Source of the DNA: a virus | Strand: one strand, 5' to 3' | Virus record (IMG/VR): IMGVR_UViG_3300002835_000391 | Span: 1 to 42,023 of that record | Length of the DNA stretch: 42,023 nucleotides | In this document: positions 1-8,609 of the stretch, in pieces | Layout: the number at the start of each line of letters is the position of its first letter | Numbering within the stretch: the stretch's first letter is position 1 | Position numbers and translations under genes: made by a program | Notes under the pieces: model-generated | Databases searched by the model: none | What the model saw: only the letters and a program-made list of their open reading frames with translations | What the model was told of the DNA's origin: nothing

Positions 1-702
1 AACTGGGATGCGTGGGCTGGTCACTGGAAGCCGAAGTGCGTCGGCAAGCCGCAGGTGATCGCCGCCGAAGGCATCTCGCACAAGCTGAAGGACTGCTGGG
101 AGGCCAAGGTCGAACCCGGCACCAAGCTGGTGGAGTTCAAGTCCTCCGTGAAACTTCCCGCCCAGCCCGCGTTTGACAGCATGGGCATGGACCTTCCGGG
201 CCGGGACGCAAACGCACTGGTGGCGATGGTGACGCAGTTCACGCAGTCGCACGGCCGCCCCCCGGTGGTGTGCGAGGTGGGCTCCTGGGCTGGCAAGTCG
301 GCCGTAATCATGGCCAAGGCCGGGGCCAAGGAAGTCCTCTGCATCGATACGTGGGAAGGCTCTGGGAACGACGAAGGGTGCAAGGCATACGACGGTTCCC
401 GCGGCACGCCCATCCAAGTGTTCCTCCGCAACACGCAGGGGCTTCCGATCCAGGCATGCTGTGCCCGTTCGCCGGAAGCCGCCGAGCGGTTCAAGGACGG
501 TGAGTTCGACATCGTCTACATCGATGCCGAGCATGACTACGAATCCGTGAAGGCTGACATCGAAGCGTGGAAGCCCAAGGCCAAGCACATCTTGGCGGGC
601 CATGATTACCATTCCTTCCCCGACGTTCAGCGGGCTGTGAAGGACTGCGGGATTACCCCGCATGTCGAAGGCAACGTGTGGATGACGAGTGTCGGAGCCT
701 GA
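1..702 (+). CDS. SAM-dependent methyltransferase, 5'-truncated by window edge
   Basis: The frame is open from base 1, so the start lies outside the window; an internal GTG at 55 is not needed. The C-terminal ~150 residues look like a class I methyltransferase of the small-molecule O-methyltransferase type: a motif-I-like glycine loop (VCEVGSWAGKSA, coded near 270-305), an acidic residue after the next strand (LCIDTWEG), and a DIVYIDAEHDYESVKADI segment that fits the post-II/metal region of that family. The ~75 residues upstream of the fold are not recognised and could belong to another domain. It lies directly before the packaging genes and overlaps the next gene by 14 nt, so they are probably co-transcribed. 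Substrate unknown; modification of a virion glycan or host metabolite is only a guess. Confidence 0.6.
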   Translation, partial: NWDAWAGHWKPKCVGKPQVIAAEGISHKLKDCWEAKVEPGTKLVEFKSSVKLPAQPAFDSMGMDLPGRDANALVAMVTQFTQSHGRPPVVCEVGSWAGKSAVIMAKAGAKEVLCIDTWEGSGNDEGCKAYDGSRGTPIQVFLRNTQGLPIQACCARSPEAAERFKDGEFDIVYIDAEHDYESVKADIEAWKPKAKHILAGHDYHSFPDVQRAVKDCGITPHVEGNVWMTSVGA

Positions 703-1315
703 GAAAGTCTGCATAGAGTGCGGGCTAGCGTGGCCCGCCACCACGGCTCACTTCCACAAGTCCAAGGATGGATTCCACGCCCGCTGTCGCAAGTGCCGGA
801 ACAAGAAGATCCGGGGTGACCGCAAGGGGAAGCGGAACAAGAAGCTAGACGAGATTGAGAAGGGCGCCGTCAAGCACTTCGTTGCCGCGGCCCGCGTGGG
901 TGGAGCGACCATCCCGCACTCCTCGGAACTCCTAGAAGTTCTGATGGAGTATTTCGGCGGCACCCGCGGGTTCGCCAATCTCTTTATGAAGCAGTTCTAC
1001 GATGCGCCGGTCGGCGGTGCGTTCAGGACCAAGATGCTGGACACCGTGGTCCGGCTAGTGAAGGACAACACGGCCATGGGCGGAGCCAAGAAGCCCTTGG
1101 AGCTGATGACTGAGGAAGAGTTGGAAGCCGAGCTGCGGCGGCAGGTGATCGAAGCGGCCATGCAGATGAAACACATTGAGGTCGTAGATGAAGTGCGAGG
1201 ATTGCCGCTGGTGGATTCCAGTGGAGGAAGAGATGCAGGGGGAGTGTCACCGGTATCCGCCGACGCTCCTCGGGCAGAGGGGTTGGGATCGCTCCCCCGA
1301 GACGATGCCCACTGA
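689..1315 (+). CDS. Zinc-finger protein, candidate terminase small subunit
   Basis: 208 residues from a GTG that overlaps the preceding gene. The N-terminus has a C-x2-C ... F ... C-x2-C knuckle (CIECG, then a Phe, then CRKC) followed by a very basic stretch (KKIRGDRKGKRNKK), then helical sequence ending in an acidic region (TEEELEAEL). Position immediately before the large terminase, DNA-binding-like N-terminus and size fit a small terminase subunit that recognises the packaging site; no direct motif proves it. The last 43 codons overlap the small Cys-rich gene at 1188 in another frame and look like low-information tail. The same Cys knuckle recurs in the genes at 30617 and 34857. Confidence 0.5.
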   Translation: MSEPEKVCIECGLAWPATTAHFHKSKDGFHARCRKCRNKKIRGDRKGKRNKKLDEIEKGAVKHFVAAARVGGATIPHSSELLEVLMEYFGGTRGFANLFMKQFYDAPVGGAFRTKMLDTVVRLVKDNTAMGGAKKPLELMTEEELEAELRRQVIEAAMQMKHIEVVDEVRGLPLVDSSGGRDAGGVSPVSADAPRAEGLGSLPRDDAH

Positions 1316-1373
1316 TTTCTGTGGCGAATATGAAGAAACACCCCCGCCAAATTCAGCCGCCCCAAACTCCTGA
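1188..1373 (+). CDS. Small Cys-rich protein overlapping both terminase genes
   Basis: 61 residues. The order CEDCRWW, then GECHRYPPT, then PTDFCGEYE is a pattern found in short phage and bacterial proteins, with four cysteines positioned to bind one metal ion. A GAGG sequence about 7 nt before the ATG is a usable ribosome site. The gene overlaps the end of the preceding gene by 128 nt and the start of the large terminase by 53 nt, each in a different frame. The conserved-looking first 48 residues argue that this is the real coding frame here. Function unknown; a role near packaging is suggested only by location. Confidence 0.6.
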   Translation: MKCEDCRWWIPVEEEMQGECHRYPPTLLGQRGWDRSPETMPTDFCGEYEETPPPNSAAPNS

Positions 1374-3009
1374 CGAGCCGCTGGGGGATATGACCCAGCA
1401 CCAGCTCGGCCAGCTCAAGGACGTTCAGGTCGCTCTCACGGAGCGGCGGCTGGAGGCCCTGCGGCTGTATGAGCCCATGCCTCACCAGGACGAGTTCCAT
1501 CGCTGCACGGCGTCGGAGCGCATCGTTCTGGGGGGTAACCGCGGCGGCAAGACGCTGGCGGTTGCAGTGGAAGCCGCCCGCGCGGCTACGGGCCAGGATC
1601 CCTACGGCAAGTACCCAAAGGAAGGCGGCAACCTCGCCATCATCGGCCGGAACTGGCCCCACATTGGATTGGTAATTTATCCCATCCTCCTAAAAGCCGG
1701 GGCGTTTCGGATCATCAAGGACGAGAAGACTGGCCAATGGAGATCGATCCGCCAGGGCGATGACAAGAGCAAGAGCAAGCCCGCGCCTCCGCTGATCCCG
1801 CCGCGGCTGGTGAAGGATGTGTCTTGGGTGCTGAAGAACGCTGGGTATCTCAACAAGCTGGAACTCACCAACGGCTGGACGATCTGGTGCTTCTCGTCGG
1901 AGGGAGAGCCTCCGCAAGGCTATCAGGCCGACCTTATTTGGATTGACGAGGACGTAACGAATGAGGCTTTCGTCGGTGAGTCTCAAGCGCGGCTCGCAGA
2001 TCGCAAGGGCCGTTTTGTGTGGTCGGCCATGCCGTGGAGCCGGAATGATGCGCTCTTGGGTCTATGCGAGCGGGCCGACCGCGCAGTGGAGGAGGGGCAA
2101 GAACTTCCAATCATCAAGAAGTTCACGTTCCGGTTTTTGGATAACGCTTTTATCGATTCGGAAGAAAAGCGAAAGAACATAGAGCGGTGGAGTGCGCTGG
2201 GGGCCGACGAGGTCCGAATGCGTGCCGAGGGTGAGTTCACCACCGAATCCACGCTCATGTACCCGACGTTCAATCGCAGCGTGCATATCCTGCCGCGGGC
2301 GGAGCTAAAGGACGGGATCATCCCGCCGGACTGGACACGGTACGTGGCGATTGACCCGGGCCACGCAGTCATGGCCACCATCTTCGCCGCCGTGCCACCG
2401 CATGAGCGGTTCATGCTGATCTACGACGAACTGTACATCCGGAACTGCAACGCGCTGATCTGGGGCGAGCAGTTCTATGAGAAGGTCCGCGAGCAGCACA
2501 TCCACGCAGCGATCATGGATATGCACGGCGGCCTCCTCCGCGACCTGGGCTCGGGCCGACTGCCGCATGAGCTGTATTCGGAAGAACTGAAGAAGCGGAA
2601 GATCCGCTTCACCATCGGCGGGCACGGATTCATTCCTGGCTCCGATGACATCCCCGCCAGAACGGCCATCGTCCGGCAGCTCCTGCACATCCAAGGCGAC
2701 GGGACAACCCGGCTCAAGATTCTGGAGGGCTCCTGCCCCAACCTGCTGCGGGAGCTGAAGCGGTATCGCAAGAAGACAACGACGGTCAACGGGCAGGTGT
2801 TCGTCACCGACCAGCCGCAGACCCGAGGCGAGGTCCACGCTTGTCAGTCGCTTGAGTACCTCTGTGCCTACGAACCCAAGTACCACGCCCCACCGCGGAC
2901 TTACGGTCCCGATCCTTGGTGGGTGAAGTGGCTGTCGGAGCGCAAGCGCCGTCAGCGGGAGTCCACCGACCCCCACATCAACCTCGGGCCCAGCAGGAGA
3001 TTGCCGTGA
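1321..3009 (+). CDS. terL: Terminase large subunit (ATPase-nuclease)
   Basis: 562 residues from GTG 1321. The packaging ATPase has a Walker A GGNRGGKT at residues 71-78 and a Walker B LIWIDED with D209-E210 as the catalytic pair. The C-terminal RNase-H-like nuclease shows its first acidic strand at YVAIDPG (D345) and a second at IMDMHGG (D400). The enzyme pumps DNA into the prohead through the portal and cuts the concatemer. Length and motif spacing are normal for phage large terminases. The order small subunit, large subunit, small unknown, portal is conventional. The stop overlaps the next start (GTGA at 3006-3009), indicating translational coupling. Confidence 0.93.
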   Translation: MANMKKHPRQIQPPQTPDEPLGDMTQHQLGQLKDVQVALTERRLEALRLYEPMPHQDEFHRCTASERIVLGGNRGGKTLAVAVEAARAATGQDPYGKYPKEGGNLAIIGRNWPHIGLVIYPILLKAGAFRIIKDEKTGQWRSIRQGDDKSKSKPAPPLIPPRLVKDVSWVLKNAGYLNKLELTNGWTIWCFSSEGEPPQGYQADLIWIDEDVTNEAFVGESQARLADRKGRFVWSAMPWSRNDALLGLCERADRAVEEGQELPIIKKFTFRFLDNAFIDSEEKRKNIERWSALGADEVRMRAEGEFTTESTLMYPTFNRSVHILPRAELKDGIIPPDWTRYVAIDPGHAVMATIFAAVPPHERFMLIYDELYIRNCNALIWGEQFYEKVREQHIHAAIMDMHGGLLRDLGSGRLPHELYSEELKKRKIRFTIGGHGFIPGSDDIPARTAIVRQLLHIQGDGTTRLKILEGSCPNLLRELKRYRKKTTTVNGQVFVTDQPQTRGEVHACQSLEYLCAYEPKYHAPPRTYGPDPWWVKWLSERKRRQRESTDPHINLGPSRRLP

Positions 3010-3326
3010 GTTCCTACGACATGCCCAAGGCTGACCTGGGCGACATTGTGCTGTTCTACGCCCATGAAGGGGCCACCCCGGTCCCGGCGATTGTGTCCGT
3101 GGTCGCCTCTCGCACGCTCACCCTCTGGGCGATTGCGGGCGAACTGGGCGGCGTGGTGAAGCCCTCGGTCCACCACCTGACCGACCCGGGGGTCAACGAC
3201 TTCCCCGATTGGAAGCGGTATGGCTACTGGGAACACAAGCCCAAGGATCCGACGATCTCCATTCTGAGCGAGAAACTCAGCCTGTTGGACAAGAAAGTGT
3301 CCGCTACAGCCCCGAAAAAGGCTTGA
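3006..3326 (+). CDS. Hypothetical protein between terminase and portal
   Basis: 106 residues. GTG 3006 is chosen because AGGAG stands about 7 nt upstream and the start forms a GTGA overlap with the terminase stop; ATG 3021 is the alternative. The protein has a compact beta-rich N-terminal half (GDIVLFYAHEG, PVPAIVSVVA, LTLWAIAGELGG), then HHLTDPGVNDFPDW and an aromatic stretch, and ends in a helical Lys-rich tail. It resembles small phage proteins that sit beside head genes, but I do not recognise a family. A head-completion or packaging-accessory role is inferred from position only. Confidence 0.6.
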   Translation: MSSYDMPKADLGDIVLFYAHEGATPVPAIVSVVASRTLTLWAIAGELGGVVKPSVHHLTDPGVNDFPDWKRYGYWEHKPKDPTISILSEKLSLLDKKVSATAPKKA

Positions 3327-3330
3327 CCGG

Positions 3331-3349
3331 ACACTAGTCGGTAGGAGAA
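3331..3349 (+). promoter_or_regulatory. Leader element shared with the 13.97 kb gene
   Basis: The bases ACACTAGTCGGTAGGAGA stand directly before the portal start. A near copy, ACATTAGTAAGTAGGAGA, stands at 13972-13989 before the gene at 13994. The GTAGGAGA part supplies the Shine-Dalgarno; the conserved TAGT part further upstream is not explained by ribosome binding. It may be part of a phage late promoter or transcript leader. Confidence 0.35.
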
Positions 3350-3353
3350 CTCC

Positions 3354-5345
3354 ATGGCTGACGAGAACCCGCTGCGCCCCATTTGCAAGCGCTGGCTTGA
3401 GTGCATCAAGCAGGCCGAGAAGTACAAGAAGCCTTTCTCCGAGGACGCCGCGGAAGCCATGGGGTTCTTTGCCGGTGACCCCGACTTTATGTGGAAGGAT
3501 TCCTACGCTCGCGGTGAGCGGGGATACATCAAGGGCATGGACCCGCCCCCGTTCCGCATGATGGTCAACCGTGTGTGGGAGGCTGTTCGTCTCTTCACGG
3601 CAGTCATCCACCACCGCAACCCGACGCGGACGGTGTCGCCCAAGGACTACCCCATCCTGGGCCCGCAGCTTCTGGGAATCTTCCCCCAGCCGCCAGTCCC
3701 GCAGATGGGGCCGGATGGCCTGCCTGTCATGGGCCCAGACGGCCAGCCGGTGATGATGCCCGATCCGGGGATGATGCAGTACCAGCAGATGCTCCAGCAG
3801 CAGCAGATGATGCTGGAGCGCCGCAAGGTGGTTGCCAAGCTCTTGGAGGACTACCTCAACTACACGCCCAACGAACTCAACCTCAAGCAGCACTCACGCA
3901 AGGTGGTGGAGGAGGCGTTTATCAAGGGCGCGGGTGTGTGGTGGCATGAGCTGTACACACCTCCCGGCGGCACGGTGAAGATGGCCGGGTCGTTCTACGA
4001 CACCATCGACAATCTTGTCTGGGATCCGGACGCCGACGAGTTTGAGGACATCCGCTGGGCCGCGCGCCGCCGATGCCAGCCCATCGACGAAGTGGCCGCC
4101 AAGTTCGGGGTGTCTCGGGAAGAGCTGAAGGGCGGTATCGAATCCTACTCCCGGCAAGCCGATGTCTCCGACCGCGGCTATCAGCATGAGAAGAAGACCG
4201 GGAAGACGAACGACCTGATCGTCTACTGGGAGATTTATTCCAAGACCGGCTTTGGCGACAGGCTCAAGGACGCCGGCCAAGACCTGCGGGGCAAGTTCGA
4301 CGCCCTCGGGCCCAACTGCTACATCGTCGTTGCCGAGGGTGTGGATTTCCCGCTCAACATTCCTCCGGCGATGATGCAGGAGGAGGTCGATGAGTCCGGC
4401 ATCCCCCCTACCCTGTTCATGGCTGCCCAGTGGCCGATCCCATTCTGGGCCGAGCCGAGCGGCTGGCCGTTCACGCCGCTGGTGTGGCACGGCAAGCCGG
4501 GCTACTCCTGGCCGATCTCGCTGATCCGCCCTGGCATCGGGGAATTGCGATTCATCAACTGGGCGATGTCGTTCCTCGCCACCCGCATTGCCACCTCCAG
4601 CCAGACGCTCATCGGTGTGGCCAAGCATGCCGACCCGGATCTCAAGGCCAAGATCCTGGAGAAGAACGAGGGCGGGTTCAACATCGTTGAAATCTCCGAG
4701 GCTGTCGGGCGGTCGGTGAACGATGTGATCTCGGTCTTCCAGATGCCTGGGGTCACCCAGGACATGTACCAGATCATTGCCGAGGTGACGAACCTGTTCG
4801 ACCGCCGCGTCGGTTTGACCGAGTTAATTTACGGCATGACCAGGGCGAGTTTCAGAAGTGCCGCTGAAGCCGCCGTGAAGTCGGAGCAGATCAGCGTCCG
4901 GCCTGACGATTACGCTTCGATTCTGGAGGACGCGCTGTCCGAGGTCGCTCGCAAGGAAGCGCTCCTCGCCCGCTGGATGGTCTACCCGCAGGACGTTGCT
5001 CCCATTCTGGGACCGATGGCTGCCCAAGCGTGGCAGTTGCATGTGCAGGGCGAAGACCCTGAGTCGGTGGTCCGTGAATACTCCTACCGCGTGGAGGCGG
5101 GTTCGGCGCGCAAACCGAATATCGCCACCAAGGTGGAGAACATGAACAACGCCATGCAGATAATGATGCCCGTGGCGCAGGGCCTGATGCAGGCCGGTCA
5201 GCCGCAAATCTTCAACGCCATGTTGGAGGACTGGGGTGAGGTGATGAACGTGGACATCAGCCGGTACATGGTCCCGCCTCCCCCGCCGCCTCCTCCCGGC
5301 CCGCCACCTGAAGCCCCACCCGAAGCCCCTCCCCAAGGCCAATAG
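3354..5345 (+). CDS. Portal protein
   Basis: 663 residues with a clear GTAGGAG site upstream. Size, position after the terminase, and the helical core with many Trp, Arg and acidic residues fit the large portal proteins of short-tailed phages, which form the dodecameric DNA gate at one head vertex. Typical-looking stretches are FRMMVNRVWEAVRLF, NLVWDPDADEFEDIRWAARR and the late TRASFRSAAEAAVKSEQ helix that precedes the tunnel region. A Met/Gln/Pro-rich insert lies near residues 110-160. The C-terminus ends in a proline-rich tail of about 22 residues, probably a flexible extension. The only oddity is the absence of recognisable scaffold and capsid genes right after it. Confidence 0.8.
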   Translation: MADENPLRPICKRWLECIKQAEKYKKPFSEDAAEAMGFFAGDPDFMWKDSYARGERGYIKGMDPPPFRMMVNRVWEAVRLFTAVIHHRNPTRTVSPKDYPILGPQLLGIFPQPPVPQMGPDGLPVMGPDGQPVMMPDPGMMQYQQMLQQQQMMLERRKVVAKLLEDYLNYTPNELNLKQHSRKVVEEAFIKGAGVWWHELYTPPGGTVKMAGSFYDTIDNLVWDPDADEFEDIRWAARRRCQPIDEVAAKFGVSREELKGGIESYSRQADVSDRGYQHEKKTGKTNDLIVYWEIYSKTGFGDRLKDAGQDLRGKFDALGPNCYIVVAEGVDFPLNIPPAMMQEEVDESGIPPTLFMAAQWPIPFWAEPSGWPFTPLVWHGKPGYSWPISLIRPGIGELRFINWAMSFLATRIATSSQTLIGVAKHADPDLKAKILEKNEGGFNIVEISEAVGRSVNDVISVFQMPGVTQDMYQIIAEVTNLFDRRVGLTELIYGMTRASFRSAAEAAVKSEQISVRPDDYASILEDALSEVARKEALLARWMVYPQDVAPILGPMAAQAWQLHVQGEDPESVVREYSYRVEAGSARKPNIATKVENMNNAMQIMMPVAQGLMQAGQPQIFNAMLEDWGEVMNVDISRYMVPPPPPPPPGPPPEAPPEAPPQGQ

Positions 5346-5351
5346 TCGTAT

Positions 5352-5882
5352 ATGACATACCCTCCTGAAGTCGAAGCCGCTGGCGAATGGGCCAAGAGCC
5401 GCTATGAGAAAGCCCTGCCCTACGGGGAGAAGTGGGCCGCTATGGTCGCCCTTCAGCAGCCGCCTGGAACCAAGGGCAGCGACCGGGCGTTTCTCCAGGG
5501 ACGGCAGAACAACGAGCAGTTGGACGAGATGCCGAAGCGTCAGGCGCAGTACGTCGCCCGTGAGGCCCGGCAGGCAGGGATCAACATCTCGGGGAAATAC
5601 TATTGCGCCGGGATAGCCGACAAGCGCGGCTGGAAAGACCCCGCAGCGTGGGTCAGCAGCAACGACGATGTTCTCAGCGTGGCCCGCAAGCGGCGCCTGC
5701 ACGTTACGGGAAGCGTGAACTACGACCCCGGCGAAGCCCCGCCGAAGCGCGTGGTGCTGTCGGAGAGCATCATCAACGACGAACTCCGCAAGGAGAAACG
5801 CAAGAACCCCAACGCCAAGGTCGGGGAGCTGCGAGAGAAGATCATTGACAAGCACGCATACAAGGTGAAGGGAAGACTATGA
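5352..5882 (+). CDS. Hypothetical virion-block protein
   Basis: 176 residues, starting 6 nt after the portal stop and ending in an ATGA overlap with the next gene. It is charged and mostly helical at both ends; the middle has GINISGKYYCAGIADKRGW, AAWVSSNDDVLSVARKR and LHVTGSVNYD, giving a possible small mixed alpha/beta domain. The slot after the portal is where scaffold or capsid genes usually sit, but nothing in the composition identifies it as either. A head-assembly accessory role is possible. Confidence 0.6.
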   Translation: MTYPPEVEAAGEWAKSRYEKALPYGEKWAAMVALQQPPGTKGSDRAFLQGRQNNEQLDEMPKRQAQYVAREARQAGINISGKYYCAGIADKRGWKDPAAWVSSNDDVLSVARKRRLHVTGSVNYDPGEAPPKRVVLSESIINDELRKEKRKNPNAKVGELREKIIDKHAYKVKGRL

Positions 5883-6208
5883 ACGAGATTGCACGGCACT
5901 TTTCTCCCGGCTCGGTGATTACGGCCAACTCCTCGGCCGCCACAACGGCAGGCATGATTCCTTTCGGCCGTTTTGGCGGTGCGTGCGTGATGATCGCCGC
6001 AACCAACTCCTGCACGCAGATCAACTGGCACGGCACCGTGGACCCTTCCGTGACTCCGCGGGCCATCTATTCGGACGGAGCGGCCGTCACCTCCGCCGTC
6101 ACGGTTGGGATCATCCCCGTGCCAGACGCCTGTTTCGCAGTGAACTATGTGGTTCCCGTCGTTGTTGGCGGGACAACGTGTGCAATGACCGTGATGGCAA
6201 AGGGGTGA
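5879..6208 (+). CDS. Small beta-rich structural protein candidate
   Basis: 109 residues, starting in an ATGA overlap. The protein is almost entirely small and beta-forming residues (Ala, Thr, Val, Gly, Ser), has few charged residues and no predicted membrane helix, and ends in TTCAMTVMAKG. Such composition suits a capsid decoration or fibre-base protein. It is too short for a normal HK97-fold capsid protein. Start and stop couple it to neighbours on both sides, so it is probably made together with the portal-block proteins. Confidence 0.55.
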   Translation: MNEIARHFSPGSVITANSSAATTAGMIPFGRFGGACVMIAATNSCTQINWHGTVDPSVTPRAIYSDGAAVTSAVTVGIIPVPDACFAVNYVVPVVVGGTTCAMTVMAKG

Positions 6209-6211
6209 GAA

Positions 6212-6475
6212 ATGGCGTTTGAGTTTGCTCCTGGAACCAATGGCCCTGTGCGGCTGCGGGAGTCGGTCGTTGCGGCCGAAGTGCCCGTGGCGAATGAGTT
6301 GGCCGAAGGCGAGCTGGCGGTGAACTCCCAGGATGGGACGCTGTACTGCAAGTCGGCCGCCACTGTGAAGGGCTTCCCGAGCGCCGTTGGCTTCAAACGC
6401 ATCGTCGCGCTCTCGCAGGCGGCGTATGACGCGCTGACGCCGGACGCCGAGACGCTCTACATCATTACGTCCTGA
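6212..6475 (+). CDS. Small tail-fibre-like protein
   Basis: 87 residues. The middle, NELAEGELAVNSQDGTLYCKS, matches a phrase seen at the N-terminus of many phage tail fibre and adhesin proteins. The end, ALSQAAYDALTPDAETLYIIT, resembles the short domain often found next to such modules. It follows the previous gene by 3 nt. A virion attachment or fibre-assembly role is likely, but as a free-standing 87-residue polypeptide it may act as an adaptor or trimerisation piece rather than a whole fibre. Confidence 0.55.
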   Translation: MAFEFAPGTNGPVRLRESVVAAEVPVANELAEGELAVNSQDGTLYCKSAATVKGFPSAVGFKRIVALSQAAYDALTPDAETLYIITS

Positions 6476-6493
6476 CAGAGAGGCTCTAGCGAC

Positions 6494-7090
6494 ATGAGCG
6501 TGAAACTGGGAAGCACCGACGCGAGCCTGTACCTGGGCAGCACGCCGGTTGCGGCGTATCTGGGGGCCGTGCAGGTGTATTCGGCGGCGGCCACGCTGTA
6601 CTTCGACGGTGCCGTGGACAACGACTGGGCGACGGTCGGCAACTGGTGGCTGGACGCGGCAGGGACGGAGCCTGCCGGCCGCCTGCCGGCGTCCGTGGAT
6701 TCCGCAGTTGTGCTAGGTGCCGTTTATACTTCGGCATCCCCAGTTGTGTTGGCTTCACTGACTGTCAGCAGTAGTGACGAGTTCTATGGCCAGTACACGG
6801 TTTTAGGTTCAACGTCTTTCACCGACAATAGCGTCAACTTTGCTCAGATAACCGGCAATGCGACGTTTAACGACACTTCGACTAACGGCGGCACCGTCAC
6901 CGGAAACGCGACGTTCAACGATAGTTCGTCCAACAGCAGCGATGGCACCGTCAGCGGCAACGCGACGTTCAACGACAGTTCGCAAAACTACGGCAACGTC
7001 ACCGGCACGGCCACCTTCACCGGCTCTGCCTGCAACGATGAAGGCACGGCTGGCACGTTCGTCCCCGACCCGCCGCCGTCCTGCCCGTAA
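6494..7090 (+). CDS. Repeat-containing adhesin / beta-solenoid-like protein
   Basis: 198 residues. The N-terminus (LGSTDASLYLGSTPVAAYLG) resembles phage surface proteins, followed by a YFDGAVDNDWATVGNWW segment typical of secreted or adhesin-like beta-proteins. Residues ~118-185 hold about four repeats of V-[TS]-G-N-A-T-F-N-D-[TS]-S with short Asn/Gly/Ser linkers, expected to form rungs of a beta-solenoid. Likely a receptor-contacting fibre or spike part. The repeat DNA is also conserved, so unit number may vary between relatives. A weak GAGAGG site stands upstream. Confidence 0.55.
   Translation: MSVKLGSTDASLYLGSTPVAAYLGAVQVYSAAATLYFDGAVDNDWATVGNWWLDAAGTEPAGRLPASVDSAVVLGAVYTSASPVVLASLTVSSSDEFYGQYTVLGSTSFTDNSVNFAQITGNATFNDTSTNGGTVTGNATFNDSSSNSSDGTVSGNATFNDSSQNYGNVTGTATFTGSACNDEGTAGTFVPDPPPSCP
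6849..7020 (+). repeat. Tandem ~48-54 bp coding repeats in the adhesin gene
   Basis: Four imperfect units begin with (A/G)CCGGCAA(T/C)GCGACGTT(T/C)AACGA or close variants, each followed by a short variable Ser/Asn-coding linker. They keep the reading frame and encode the GNATFNDSS rungs. Confidence 0.6.
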
Positions 7091-7124
7091 CGGCGTCACA
7101 TCACCACTCTACGGACATAGCCCG

Positions 7125-8609
7125 ATGGCAATGAACCCTCGCCTGTTGCGGCCCACGGCTTCCGGCTTCAACCCGGCCAGCATCTTCGGCCTCGCCAACT
7201 GGTGGGATGCCAACGACGCCGCCACGGTGACGCTGAACTCCGGTGCCGTCGAAACGTGGACGAGCAAGGCTGGACTCAAGAGCGCCGCCACGCAGACCAC
7301 GGCCAACAACCGGCCCGTTACCACCACAGTGAACGGCAAGACGGCTTTGTTGTTCGACGGCACTAACGACGGCTTGGACTTTACGGGCACGGCGCGAACG
7401 GATGAGACGTGGATCTGCGCTGTTGCTCAGACGGCAGATCAATCCGGGCAGCGTTCGTTTCTGAGCGATGCTGGCGACGGTCTGGGGATGAGCGCAACTA
7501 AGGGTGCAGCAAAGTTTCTTGAAGCTTGCTTCGGCAGTTTCACGGAGGGTGTAGGCCGTTTGAGGCCAGTATATGCAGTTTCACCCTCGGCTCTTCTCGG
7601 GCCTGCTGTCTGTTCGGTAGTCAGATCGGCGGCTTCCGGTGGTTTTGTTTTCATTGACGGCACGGCACGCATCAGCGGCGTAAATAGCGAGGCGTCCTTC
7701 ACAACCAGTGCGTCAGTGACTATTAAGCGTATCGGCTACTACTCATCCACGCTGTTTCAGTTTCAAGGCTGGATCGGTGAAATCTTGTGCTACAGCCGCG
7801 CCCTAACGTCGGCAGAGCGCAACGCCGTGGAACTTTACCTAGGCCGCAAGTGGGGCATCGCCGTCACGCAGGTGCCGTCTGTCAGCAACGCCGACGCCCA
7901 AGACTGGGTGAACCGCGTCTATGCCGCTGGCTCTACGGTGTCTCAGCCGGTCGCCAACGCTGTTAACGCGTTTGTGGCTGGCTGCCAAGCTGACGGCATC
8001 TGGGACGCGATGAAGTCGGTGGTTCTCTTGGCCGGAGCCGACACGCTTGCCGGTGCATTGGTGCCACTAAAGGGTGCGGCTCCGACCAACAACGGGCCGT
8101 TTGTTGCGGGCGACTACGACCGGAGAACGGGGCTAGTGGGCAACGGATCAACCAAGTGGCTGGACACCGGGCGAAACAACAATGCTGATCCGCAAGACAA
8201 CAAGCATTTTTCGGTTTACAGGTCGGTGGCAGCAACGAATGACTCCGGCCTGATCGGAAGCAACGACACAGGCACGGGTCACTCGCACATCTACTCTGGC
8301 TTCGGGGCGTTCTATTTCCGTCACAACACGGCAACCGCCGACACCCAGGCGTTGAGCATCAACACCGGCGCAGTTTTTCTGGGCGCGTCTCGCTCGTCGT
8401 CCTCTTCTTACGGCTATCGCATCGGTGCCAACAACTACACGGCGACGGTTGCTAGTCAGACGCCAGCCAACGCAAACTTCCGCGTCTTTGAGACGGCCGG
8501 GCGCACCAACGCACGCCTAGCGTTCTATTCGATAGGCGAGTCGCTAGACCTTGCGTTGCTGCGGACGCGGGTCGATGCGCTCATCGCCGCAATACAGGCA
8601 GCCATATGA
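7125..8609 (+). CDS. Receptor-binding protein with two ConA/LamG-like domains
   Basis: 494 residues from ATG 7125 (ATG 7131 is possible; no strong ribosome site for either). Residues ~15-250 look like a concanavalin-A/laminin-G-type jelly roll: FGLANWWDANDAATVTL at the start, KTALLFDGTNDGLDF in the middle and GWIGEILCYSRALTSAERN followed by YLGRKWGI at the end, a signature of that fold in phage and secreted proteins. Residues ~270-490 form a second lectin-like domain (TGLVGNGSTKWLDTGRNNN, KHFSVYRS). Carbohydrate binding on the host surface is the likely role. It sits in an adhesin cluster between portal and head-tail adaptor. Confidence 0.7.
   Translation: MAMNPRLLRPTASGFNPASIFGLANWWDANDAATVTLNSGAVETWTSKAGLKSAATQTTANNRPVTTTVNGKTALLFDGTNDGLDFTGTARTDETWICAVAQTADQSGQRSFLSDAGDGLGMSATKGAAKFLEACFGSFTEGVGRLRPVYAVSPSALLGPAVCSVVRSAASGGFVFIDGTARISGVNSEASFTTSASVTIKRIGYYSSTLFQFQGWIGEILCYSRALTSAERNAVELYLGRKWGIAVTQVPSVSNADAQDWVNRVYAAGSTVSQPVANAVNAFVAGCQADGIWDAMKSVVLLAGADTLAGALVPLKGAAPTNNGPFVAGDYDRRTGLVGNGSTKWLDTGRNNNADPQDNKHFSVYRSVAATNDSGLIGSNDTGTGHSHIYSGFGAFYFRHNTATADTQALSINTGAVFLGASRSSSSSYGYRIGANNYTATVASQTPANANFRVFETAGRTNARLAFYSIGESLDLALLRTRVDALIAAIQAAI

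Noticed and set aside
6858-7124. N-terminal extension of the lectin-like gene
   Set aside because: The frame is open, but here it is an Arg/Thr/Pro-rich shadow of the overlapping repeat gene; the natural start is ATG 7125.
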